The position numbers and the translations under genes are program-made. The notes under the pieces are model-generated. The model was given only the letters and a program-made list of their open reading frames with translations, was not told the origin of the DNA and did no database searches. This document shows positions 1 to 6,932 of a stretch of 11,822 nucleotides of DNA, piece by piece (within the stretch, counting starts at the first letter, position 1; the number at the start of each line of letters is the position of its first letter). Source of the stretch: Desulfobacterales bacterium (GTDB lineage: Bacteria > Desulfobacterota > Desulfobacteria > Desulfobacterales > UBA11574); the NCBI GenBank assembly GCA_030601485.1, contig JAUVTO010000037.1:1-11822 (forward strand). The letters are read 5' to 3'.

Positions 1-147
1 GTCAGTATCAAAAGAGTCAGACAATTACGGATACAAATTCAAAATGAGCTTCGTAATTCCGGTAGCTCTACAGATTTATTTTTTTTCAAAGAACAAAAAC
101 GTTATCGGTCACATGCAAGAAGCTAACCGGACACCACTGATTCTAAA

Positions 148-1158
148 TCGTCAAAAATCATTGTCGAAAAGAGCACACTTCCGGTTAAAACCGCTCTGGC
201 CATGGAGAGAATCCTGACTTTAAACAACAATCTTCATTTTGAGGTTCTTTCCAATCCGGAATTTCTGTCTGAAGGCACTGCAATAAAGGATCTGGAATAT
301 CCGGATCGGGTACTTGTCGGTTCCCGTCAAACACAAAGCGGTTTAAAGGCAAGAGATGAGCTGGTTGAAATATATGCCAACTGGGTGGATGAAAAGCGGA
401 TAATTACAACCGATATCTGGAGCAGTGAACTTTCCAAACTCGTGGCAAATGCTTTTTTAGCCCAGAGAATATCATCAATAAATGCCATATCGGTCCTGTG
501 TGAAAAGACCGGTGCGGATATTGTCAATGTGGTCAGAGCAGTCGGGTTTGACACCAGGATCGGCGACAAATTCCTGAATGCAAGCATCGGGTTTGGAGGT
601 TCATGCTTTAAAAAGGATATTTTGAATCTTGTATATATGTGCCGCTATAGTGGCATTAACGAAGTGGCCGATTACTGGGACCATGTGCTCAGGATAAATG
701 ATTTTCAAAAGGATCGTTTTGTGATCAAGATGCTTACAGCCATGTTTAACACATTGGCCGGCAAGAAAATAACCCTTTTTGGTTTTGCTTTCAAGGCCAA
801 TACCGGGGACACAAGGGAAAGTCCGGCCATTTACATTGCGAGGAGACTGATCGAGGAAAAAGCGCATTTGGCGATTACCGATCCAAAAGCATTAAAGAAC
901 GCAAGAATCGATCTAAAAGGAATAGATGAAAAGGTAACCTATATTGACGATCCTTATGAAGCAGCGGCCAAAAGTCATGCAATTGCAATAATGACGGAAT
1001 GGGATTTATACAGGGATATTGACTATGAAGAAATTTTCAAGTCAATGATAAAACCGGCCTTTATCTTTGACGGCCGTAATATCGTCGATCATAAAAGACT
1101 TTTTGAAATCGGGTTTAACGTTTATCCAATCGGCAAACCAGCTTTGACACACTTTTAA
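148..1158 (+). pseudogene. ugd: UDP-glucose 6-dehydrogenase, N-terminus missing
   Basis: Makes UDP-glucuronate from UDP-glucose with two NAD+ in the cytoplasm; the product feeds UDP-xylose synthesis. Visible motifs match the animal-type enzyme: VLSNPEFLSEGTAIKDL, the SELSKLVANAFLAQR helix, the catalytic-cysteine motif GFGGSCFKKD (Cys codon 604-606), and the C-terminal UDP-binding domain with FGFAFKANTGDTRES. Homology begins before the first ATG (202): codons 148-201 read SSKIIVEKSTLPVKTALA, a conserved stretch in this family. An in-frame TAA lies at 124-126. The N-terminal Rossmann domain with its GxGYVG nucleotide-binding loop, about 125-130 residues, is not in the 147 nt before it in any frame I read. 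As seen, it cannot bind NAD and is probably non-functional. A frameshifted or displaced 5' part outside the window cannot be excluded. The family call is secure; pseudogene status is inference. Confidence 0.85.
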
Positions 1159-1174
1159 AAAAGTTTTAAATAAA

Positions 1175-1304
1175 TTAGCCACAGACCCACACAGACTGAC
1201 ACAGACATTTGTCCGGCGGACTTCGCTGGGCAAAAAAAGTCATCGCTTCGCGAAAAAAACCCAATGTTATTTCGCCAGTGTGTTTTTGTGTGAGCCTGTG
1301 GCAA
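1175..1304. repeat. CACAGAC-rich imperfect inverted repeat
   Basis: The left arm at 1178-1202 (GCCACAGACCCACACAGA...) pairs with the right arm at 1278-1302 (...TGTGTGAGCCTGTGGC), with about 19 of 25 positions complementary. The left boundary reads TTAGCCAC (1175-1182). The interior holds GTCCGGCGGAC and the palindrome TTCGCGAA. The right arm ends about 14 nt before the GxxExxY start codon, so the repeat forms that gene's leader. No T-run follows, so it is not an obvious terminator. A related CA/GT block in opposite orientation lies beyond the gene at 1723-1795. Confidence 0.65.
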
Positions 1305-1316
1305 ATATGAAGAAAT

Positions 1317-1679
1317 ATGGATATCAATGAGCTTACATACCAGATAAATGGTGCGATATTCGAAGTTAGTAAATTGTTGGGCGCTGGATTCCTCGAAAAA
1401 GTTTATGAGAACGCTTTAATTATGGAGTTGCGTTTAAGAGGAATTAAAGCGGTGAGTCAATTTCCGATTTCTGTGAAGTATAAGGGTAAAGATATCGGAG
1501 AGTATTTTGCCGATATTGTTGTTGAAGACAAGGTGATAATTGAACTAAAGGCAGTTGATAAATTACAAAAAATTCATGAAGCACAGATGTTGAACTACTT
1601 GAAAGCTACTGGAATGAAGGTTGGTTTGCTTGTAAATTTCACATTCCCAAAAGCAGTGATAAAACGTTTTGCAATGTAA
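1317..1679 (+). CDS. GxxExxY protein (PD-(D/E)XK nuclease-like fold)
   Basis: A 120-residue cytoplasmic protein of the GxxExxY family, a small group with a PD-(D/E)XK nuclease fold whose biological role is unsettled. The defining motif is GFLEKVY (G24, E27, Y30) followed by ENAL. The nuclease-like core is D66 in FADIVVEDK and E76-x-K78 in IIELKAVDKL, followed by the QMLNYLKATG helix. Length and layout are normal for the family, so it appears complete. The ATG at 1317 has only a weak GAAG upstream, immediately after a stem-forming repeat. It interrupts two genes of the same sugar-nucleotide pathway and is bracketed by CA/GT-rich repeats in opposite orientation, suggesting it arrived as a unit. 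It has no evident part in polysaccharide synthesis; DNA cleavage activity is inferred from fold only. Confidence 0.9.
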   Translation: MDINELTYQINGAIFEVSKLLGAGFLEKVYENALIMELRLRGIKAVSQFPISVKYKGKDIGEYFADIVVEDKVIIELKAVDKLQKIHEAQMLNYLKATGMKVGLLVNFTFPKAVIKRFAM

Positions 1680-1720
1680 TTGAGGATTAAAAGGCGTGTA
1701 GTTATTGCCCAAGAAAAAAT

Positions 1721-1795
1721 ATCTGTGTGTGTCTGTGTGTGTCTGTGTGTGTCTGCCTGCCGTGCGTAGCTCGCAGAGCGAAGTTTGGTGGCTAA
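1721..1795. repeat. GT-rich tandem repeat and dispersed repeat end
   Basis: Three exact tandem copies of the 10-mer CTGTGTGTGT occupy 1723-1752. They are followed by CTGCCTGCC, a short GC-rich segment (GCGTAGCTCGCAGAGCGAAG) and the end GTGGCTAA (1788-1795). This end is the exact reverse complement of TTAGCCAC at 1175-1182. The block's CACAGAC character, read on the other strand, matches the repeat upstream of the GxxExxY gene. The same GT...CTGCCTGCC...GTGGCTAA order recurs at 2861-2914. The right edge touches the AAGGA that probably serves as ribosome-binding site of the next gene. Confidence 0.7.
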
Positions 1796-1807
1796 AAAAG
1801 GATTCTT

Positions 1808-2760
1808 ATGAAAATTAAAAATTTCAATACGCGCCGCGTACTGATTACCGGCGGCGCCGGCTTTCTTGGCTCTCATCTCTGCGAACGCCTTGTTTCAGAA
1901 GGTTCCGAGGTATTGTGTGTGGATAACTGCTTTACCGGCACAAGGCAAAATATCTTCCATCTTTTAAATAAGCCGAACTTTGAATTTATCCGTCATGACA
2001 TAACATTTCCTCTTTATCTGGAGGTGGATGAAATTTATAATCTTGCCTGTCCTGCATCGCCTGTCCATTATCAGTTTGATCCTGTCCAGACCACAAAAAC
2101 AAGCGTGCACGGCGCCATTAATATGTTGGGGCTTGCCAAGCGGATTAAGGCCAAAATTTTGCAGGCATCAACAAGCGAAGTTTACGGAGATCCGGATGTT
2201 CACCCCCAGCCGGAAACCTACTGGGGCAGGGTAAACCCCATCGGTCCGAGATCCTGTTATGATGAAGGAAAAAGGTGCGCTGAAACACTTTTTTTTGACT
2301 ATTATCGTCAGCACAATCTGAAAATCAAGGTTGTAAGAATATTTAACACATACGGCACGCGGATGCACCCGAATGACGGACGCGTTGTTTCCAATTTTAT
2401 TGTTCAGGCATTGAAAAACAGGGATATCACGGTGTTTGGCGATGGAACCCAAACCCGTTCCTTTTGTATGTGGATGATCTGATAGAAGGTATGATCCGGA
2501 TGATGAGCGGGCCCGATGATTTCACAGGGCCGGTAAACTTAGGAAATCCTGATGAATTTACTATCCTTGAGCTGGCTAAAAAAATCATAAAAATTACAGG
2601 TTCAAAATCAAAAATTGTGTTTAAACCCCTGCCGCAGGATGATCCTATGCAGCGCCGACCTGACATCAGCCTTGCAAAGGAAAAACTAAAATGGCAGCCT
2701 GTGGTAAAACTGGATCAGGGTCTGAAAAGAACCATTGAATATTTTGACAGAATAGTATAG
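1808..2760 (+). pseudogene. uxs: UDP-glucuronate decarboxylase (UDP-xylose synthase), frameshifted
   Basis: An extended short-chain dehydrogenase that converts UDP-glucuronate to UDP-xylose with bound NAD+. The first frame (1808-2482) has the Rossmann loop TGGAGFLG (glycines 15, 18 and 21), the substrate motif YNLACPASPVHYQ, STSEVYGDP (Ser/Thr/Glu near 121-124) and the catalytic pair Y151/K155 in RSCYDEGK. At about 2466-2467 the text shifts: RSFC should continue YVDDLIEG, but one base is missing (TTTTG-TATGTGGAT), giving MWMI and a stop. The remainder continues in another frame to the TAG at 2758-2760, including VNLGNPDEF and QDDPMQRRPDI. Restoring one base gives about 317 residues, normal for the family. 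It follows ugd in pathway order, separated only by the GxxExxY insert. The lesion may be a true mutation or a sequencing indel. A weak AAGGA precedes the ATG. Confidence 0.9.
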
Positions 2761-2788
2761 TTTTTTAGTTTATCCACATAAAACTTTT

Positions 2789-2853
2789 TTTACCACGAAG
2801 CACACGAAGATAAAATATTAAGTCTCAAAATCCTTCGTGGCCTTCGTGGTAAA
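2789..2853. repeat. CACGAAG-type inverted repeat (stem-loop)
   Basis: The left arm (2789-2810, TTTACCACGAAGCACACGAAGA) and right arm (2832-2853) are complementary at 19 of 22 positions around a 21-nt AT-rich loop. Each arm is built from two direct copies of (C)ACGAAG or its complement CTTCGTG. It sits just after uxs, with no T-run after the stem, so termination is possible but not indicated. This kind of TTACCACGAAG...CTTCGTGGTAA repeat is, to my knowledge, widely dispersed in environmental genomes. Confidence 0.7.
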
Positions 2854-2854
2854 C

Positions 2855-2914
2855 TGTTCTGTGTGTGTCTGCCTGCCCTGTGGAATTTTTCAGCCATTCC
2901 TCCGGGGTGGCTAA
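2855..2914. repeat. Second copy of the GT / CTGCCTGCC / GTGGCTAA repeat
   Basis: TGTGTGTGTCTGCCTGCC (2860-2877) followed by a short variable segment and GTGGCTAA (2907-2914) repeats the design of the block at 1743-1795 in the same orientation. The middle segment differs in sequence. It abuts the CACGAAG stem-loop, so the uxs-to-wzz gap is almost entirely repeat. Confidence 0.6.
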
Positions 2915-2954
2915 TAATCCTTAATCCATAATCCCAAATTAATGGAGCTAAACA

Positions 2955-3905
2955 ATGGCCCAACAAGAATCCAATCAGCAACAATATCCACAGAATTACC
3001 CGCCATACGAGGACGAAATCGATCTTCTGGACTATGTAATTATCCTTCTAAAGCATAAATGGATGATCTTTTTCCTTGTCTTTATCGCAAGTGTGGCTGC
3101 TGTAATATATAGTTTGAGGTTGCCTGAGATATACCGGTCCGAAAGCACCATTGTTCCCATTGGACAGGAAAAGGCCTCTCTAAGCAGCCGCCTGTCTGCC
3201 CTGGGTGGATTCGGCGCCATGGTTGCGTCTCAGGTTGGCATCGGAGGAGCGGGGTCTCTGGAAAAGTTTGAGATTGTCCTTAAAAGTCGCGAACTGACCA
3301 ATGATCTGGTTGAAAAGCATAAATTGATGCCGGTTATCTTTAAGGATTCCTGGGATGAAAAGACAAAGACATGGAAGACTGAAGAGCCGCCCACCCTTCA
3401 GGATGCTTATAAGGCTGTGCAGGGGATGCTGGAGATTAAACCGGACAAAAAAAATGGCGTCCTGAAACTTGGGTTTCTCTTTCCCGATCCAGCGGTGGCT
3501 CAAAAGCTGCTTAATTACTATGTCGTCGGCATGAGTGAATTTTTGCGACACCAGTCACTTGAAAATGTTGCAATACAAAGAAAGGCGCTTCAGGAACAAC
3601 TAATAACCACGACCGATCCGCTTCTCAGGACAAAGCTGGCCGAGATAATAGCGCAGCACGTAGAGAAAGAGACCCTGGCGAAGGTCCAAAGATATTACGG
3701 CTTTAACGTCATAGATCCTCCGTTTGTCCCGGAAAAGAGGTTCAAGCCCAAGCGGGCTCAAATTTGTATCCTGTCGGTCATTGTTGCGTTTTTCATGGCT
3801 GTATTTCTCGCGTTTATCATGGAATATGTTGGTAATTTAAAAAAAAATGAAGACCCAGAACGGCTTGAGAATCTTAAGAAATATATGAAACTGCGAAACA
3901 GATGA
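2955..3905 (+). CDS. wzz: Wzz-type chain-length determinant / polysaccharide co-polymerase
   Basis: A 316-residue inner-membrane protein that controls chain length or couples polymerisation to export of a surface polysaccharide. A Gln/Pro/Tyr-rich cytoplasmic tail (about 1-33) precedes membrane segment 1 (36-54, KWMIFFLVFIASVAAVIYSL) and the family-typical RLPEIYRSESTIVPI. A large periplasmic region follows, with a Gly-rich stretch near 80-100 and a predicted helical part (about 190-240). The proline-containing DPPFVPEKRFKPKR comes just before membrane segment 2 (about 268-289). A short basic tail ends the protein with no Walker motifs or tyrosine cluster, so this is a kinase-less Wzz rather than a Wzc. 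GGAG at 2944-2947 supports the ATG. It precedes the SLBB exporter, its expected partner. Which polymer it handles is unknown. Confidence 0.88.
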   Translation: MAQQESNQQQYPQNYPPYEDEIDLLDYVIILLKHKWMIFFLVFIASVAAVIYSLRLPEIYRSESTIVPIGQEKASLSSRLSALGGFGAMVASQVGIGGAGSLEKFEIVLKSRELTNDLVEKHKLMPVIFKDSWDEKTKTWKTEEPPTLQDAYKAVQGMLEIKPDKKNGVLKLGFLFPDPAVAQKLLNYYVVGMSEFLRHQSLENVAIQRKALQEQLITTTDPLLRTKLAEIIAQHVEKETLAKVQRYYGFNVIDPPFVPEKRFKPKRAQICILSVIVAFFMAVFLAFIMEYVGNLKKNEDPERLENLKKYMKLRNR

Positions 3906-3966
3906 GAAGGTTGCAGAAATCTGTTTTCCGTATCCCGCTTTCCGGTATCCTAATTTCTACCGTTTT

Positions 3967-3993
3967 GTCATTCCCGCGGAGGCGGGAATCCAG
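3967..3993. repeat. ATTCCCGC dispersed inverted repeat
   Basis: GTCATTCCCGCGGAGGCGGG begins a short element in which ATTCCCGC (3970-3977) and GCGGGAAT (3982-3989) form a perfect 8-bp stem with a GGAG loop, followed by CCAG. Sequences of this form are common dispersed repeats in many proteobacteria. No T-run follows, so I call it a repeat rather than a terminator. It is the main recognisable content of the wzz-to-exporter gap. Confidence 0.6.
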
Positions 3994-4062
3994 TAATTTC
4001 TTAGGGTTATGTTTGTAGTCTTTGGCATCATCTTCGATTTAGTTGCTTTTTACGAATGCATC

Positions 4063-4068
4063 AAGGAG
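4063..4068 (+). promoter_or_regulatory. Shine-Dalgarno AAGGAG that sets the exporter start
   Basis: AAGGAG lies 7 nt before ATG 4076. The frame stays open upstream to a TTG at 4043, but that codon has no ribosome-binding site and would put 11 extra residues before an otherwise standard signal peptide. ATG 4076 is therefore preferred. Confidence 0.8.
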
Positions 4069-4075
4069 TAAGCAC

Positions 4076-6868
4076 ATGAAAAAATCTTTTATTCTGTTGA
4101 CCATAATCATGGGACTAATTCTGGCGGCAAGTCCGTCTTTTTCCCGGGATGTAAGCCCCGCTGATGTGCAAAAATATCTAAAAACCCATCCTGAGGCGAA
4201 AAAATATGTGTCTCCCGAGGGTAAACCGACACCTGAGGGAGAAAAACTTCTTAAAACCCGCCAGAAGGAAGGCACAATTACTCCAGCAGAAGTAAAAGAG
4301 GGGTTGGAAAAGCTTAAGGAAAAGGAACGTGGGTTGGAAGCGGTTTCCCCTGAAGAAGCCCCGTTACCGAAGGAAGAAGATGCCGAAATCTCAAAACCAA
4401 AGATATCGAAGGCATTCCCGGGTGATCTCCCAATCTTTGGCCAGCAGCTCTTTTCTGCCGGTCCCGCGTCTTTTACTCCACCGTCAAACATGCCTGTATC
4501 TACGGATTACATTATCGGTCCCGATGATAATATCGTCGTGCAGCTCTGGGGAAGGGTCAATGAGCAATATGCCCTCACCGTGCAGAGAGATGGAAGCATA
4601 CAGCTTCCGCAGATAGGCGCCATCCAGGTGGCCGGCCTTACCTACAAGCGGTTGCAGGATTTAATTAAGCGTGAAGCGGAATCGATTACCGGTGTGAATG
4701 TTAACGTTACAATGGGAAAATTAAGGAGCATCACCATTTTCGTGGTTGGCTCTGTTAAAAAGTCTGGCGCTTATACGGTCAGCGCCTTTGACACCATTCT
4801 GAATGCCCTCATATATGCCAGGGGGCCAGACACACTCGGTTCGATGAGAAATATTCAGTTAAGAAGACGCAACAAGATAATAACGACCTTTGATCTGTAC
4901 GACCTTATTCTGAAGGGAGACAATTCAAAAGACATGAGACTGGAACCGGGGGATATCATATTCGTGCCCAAGGCTGAGACGGTTGTTGCCATAGGTGGCG
5001 ATGTCAAGGTCCCAGCCTTCTATGAACTGAAGAAAGAAAAAAGCCTGTTAAATGCCCTGAAACTTGCGGGTGGTATCAAGTCTTCCGCATATTCCGAGCA
5101 GATACAAATCCAGCGGTACCTTGAAAACAGAGAAAGAATCGTTCTGGATATGTCTCTGGATGGATTAAAAAAGGAGAAAAGGCCTTTTACACTGCAGGAT
5201 GGAGATGTCGTAAGGATATTCCCCGTCATTAAGGAGGACACAAACGCGGTATATCTGTTTGGAAATGTAACACGTCAGGGAAAGTATGAATATTCTTCAG
5301 ATATGCGGATATTAGATATCATAAAGGCAGAGGATCTCAACCCCGAAACACATTTCCCCTACGCCCTGATCAAAAGATATAACCCGCCGGAGATGTTGCC
5401 GGAATTGGTCCCGTTTAATCTGGGAGAGGCGTTGCTTAGACACAATATGGAAGAGAATATCCGCCTTCAGCCGGGAGACGAAGTTCACATCTTTAACAAA
5501 TGGACTTTTGAAGACAAACCTTATGTATCAGTTGCCGGTGAGGTGAGAAGACCTGAGTTGTACCCCTGTGACGAAGGCATGCGGGTCAAGGATGCCGTAT
5601 TAGTCGCGGGAGATTTGACGAGGGATGCCTATCTCAAGAAGGGTGAAGTAATCAGGGTAAATGAGAAAAAAGAGTTTAGCACAATCTATTTTAACGTTGC
5701 AAAGGCCATGGCAGATGACCCTGAGGAGAATCTTCTTCTCCAGGATCAGGACATGATCGTTATTCATTCCATCTGGGAGAAGGTGAACAAAAAGCGGGTT
5801 CACATCGACGGCAATGTAAAAAACCCGGGGGAATATCAGTACACGGAACAGATGACAGTGAAGGATCTTGTCTTTAAAGCAGGTAATATCCTTGAGTCTG
5901 CATACATCGATGAAGCGGAGATTACGTCTTTGATTACAGAGGACAGGAAGATTTCAAGGGTAGAGAGGAAGACTATCAATCTCGGAAAGGCATTGGAGGG
6001 AGATCCAGTCCACAACGTGATGCTGAGGCCTCATGATAGATTGCACGTCAAGCGTATACCCGACTGGCATGAAGCGAAACATGTATCTGTGTCGGGAGAA
6101 TTCAAATTTCCCGAAAGATATGTCATCAAAAAGGGTGAAAAGCTTTCATGCCTTATTGCGAGAGCGGGCGGATATACGGACCATGCGTATTTGAGAGGGG
6201 CCATATTTACAAGGGAAAGTGTAAGGGCGCTTCAGCAAACAAGCCTCGATGAAATGGTAAAGCGGATGGAAAGGGAGGTAATGTCCCAGGGGGCTATGCA
6301 GATGGCCACGGCCGTGTCCAGAGAAGAGATTGAGGCAAAAAAGGTAGAGCTGGAACAGAAACGGAAATTTATAGAGTCCCTGTATGATCTGAAGGCCACA
6401 GGCAGGATGACAATCAGGCTTGCTCATGTAAGACTGTTAAAGGGGAGTAATTACGATATTCTGCTTGAAGATGGGGATAGTCTGACAATTCCCATAAAAA
6501 ACAATGTGGTTAATGTGGTGGGAGCCGTCATGTCTCACGGCAGTTATATATATTCCGATGACCTGGAGTATCAGAACTACATTGCAATGACCGGAGGTTA
6601 TTCAGAGTATGCCGATAAAGACAATGTGTTTGTCCTTAAGGTTGACGGCAGCGCCAGGAAGGTCAAAGGTCTCATCAATTGGAATCCATTTAAGTCGAGA
6701 TGGGAGATGACGGTATTCGGCGAAAAAATCAAAGAGATTGAACCTGGCGATACCATAATCGTGCCTGAAGAAGTTAGCCGTATCGCCTGGCTGAGAGAGA
6801 TCAAGGATCTTACGCAGGTCCTTATGCAGATAGCGGTGACCGCAGCCGTTACGATAAATATGTTCTAA
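4076..6868 (+). CDS. Wza-like polysaccharide export protein with multiple SLBB domains
   Basis: A 930-residue exported protein expected to form the periplasmic and outer-membrane channel for a polysaccharide. It has a signal peptide (MKKSFILLTIIMGLILAASP...), a charged Pro/Lys/Glu-rich linker (about 25-125), a poly_export domain (about 143-235, DYIIGPDDNIVVQLWG) and then SLBB-like beta-grasp repeats. Each repeat opens with a V-x-V-x-G-x-V motif and often ends in AGG. They start near residues 218, 303, 391, 483, 574, 668 and 811: about seven, where E. coli Wza has two or three. A charged helical insert (about 715-770) separates the last two. The C-terminal helix (WLREIKDLTQVLMQIAVTAAVTINMF in pieces) may cross the outer membrane as in Wza. 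No lipobox cysteine follows the signal peptide, unlike classical Wza. It lies between wzz and a yjbH-like gene. The family is secure; the exact repeat count is by eye. Confidence 0.9.
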   Translation: MKKSFILLTIIMGLILAASPSFSRDVSPADVQKYLKTHPEAKKYVSPEGKPTPEGEKLLKTRQKEGTITPAEVKEGLEKLKEKERGLEAVSPEEAPLPKEEDAEISKPKISKAFPGDLPIFGQQLFSAGPASFTPPSNMPVSTDYIIGPDDNIVVQLWGRVNEQYALTVQRDGSIQLPQIGAIQVAGLTYKRLQDLIKREAESITGVNVNVTMGKLRSITIFVVGSVKKSGAYTVSAFDTILNALIYARGPDTLGSMRNIQLRRRNKIITTFDLYDLILKGDNSKDMRLEPGDIIFVPKAETVVAIGGDVKVPAFYELKKEKSLLNALKLAGGIKSSAYSEQIQIQRYLENRERIVLDMSLDGLKKEKRPFTLQDGDVVRIFPVIKEDTNAVYLFGNVTRQGKYEYSSDMRILDIIKAEDLNPETHFPYALIKRYNPPEMLPELVPFNLGEALLRHNMEENIRLQPGDEVHIFNKWTFEDKPYVSVAGEVRRPELYPCDEGMRVKDAVLVAGDLTRDAYLKKGEVIRVNEKKEFSTIYFNVAKAMADDPEENLLLQDQDMIVIHSIWEKVNKKRVHIDGNVKNPGEYQYTEQMTVKDLVFKAGNILESAYIDEAEITSLITEDRKISRVERKTINLGKALEGDPVHNVMLRPHDRLHVKRIPDWHEAKHVSVSGEFKFPERYVIKKGEKLSCLIARAGGYTDHAYLRGAIFTRESVRALQQTSLDEMVKRMEREVMSQGAMQMATAVSREEIEAKKVELEQKRKFIESLYDLKATGRMTIRLAHVRLLKGSNYDILLEDGDSLTIPIKNNVVNVVGAVMSHGSYIYSDDLEYQNYIAMTGGYSEYADKDNVFVLKVDGSARKVKGLINWNPFKSRWEMTVFGEKIKEIEPGDTIIVPEEVSRIAWLREIKDLTQVLMQIAVTAAVTINMF

Positions 6869-6917
6869 GGTGCAATGGGATCAGTCGTTACTGACCATTA
6901 CCTGCTGAGCACTAACC

Positions 6918-6922
6918 GGAGG
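6918..6922 (+). promoter_or_regulatory. Shine-Dalgarno GGAGG for a TTG start
   Basis: GGAGG lies 10 nt before TTG 6933, the only candidate start that gives the complete signal peptide. The ATG overlapping the site (6923) reads Met-Pro-stop. No in-frame ATG occurs until the codon in SYMPRSF, past the hydrophobic core. TTG initiation therefore seems real and may keep expression low. Confidence 0.65.
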
Positions 6923-6932
6923 ATGCCATAAT

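Noticed and set aside
1723..1752. Tandem 10-mers considered as a CRISPR fragment
   Set aside because: Repeats are contiguous without spacers and far shorter than CRISPR repeats.
2770..2778. TTATCCACA, a perfect DnaA-box match
   Set aside because: Single copy, with no further boxes, AT-rich unwinding region or replication genes nearby; expected by chance.
3970..3989. ATTCCCGC hairpin considered as an intrinsic terminator of wzz
   Set aside because: No following T-run; the form matches common dispersed repeats.
4039..4491. A 150-codon open frame on the minus strand
   Set aside because: Antisense to the signal peptide and linker of the exporter gene, with no recognisable motif or ribosome-binding site.
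6923..6931. ATG-CCA-TAA mini-frame before the TTG start of the yjbH-like gene
   Set aside because: The ATG directly abuts the GGAGG, too close for initiation; probably a by-product of the Shine-Dalgarno sequence.
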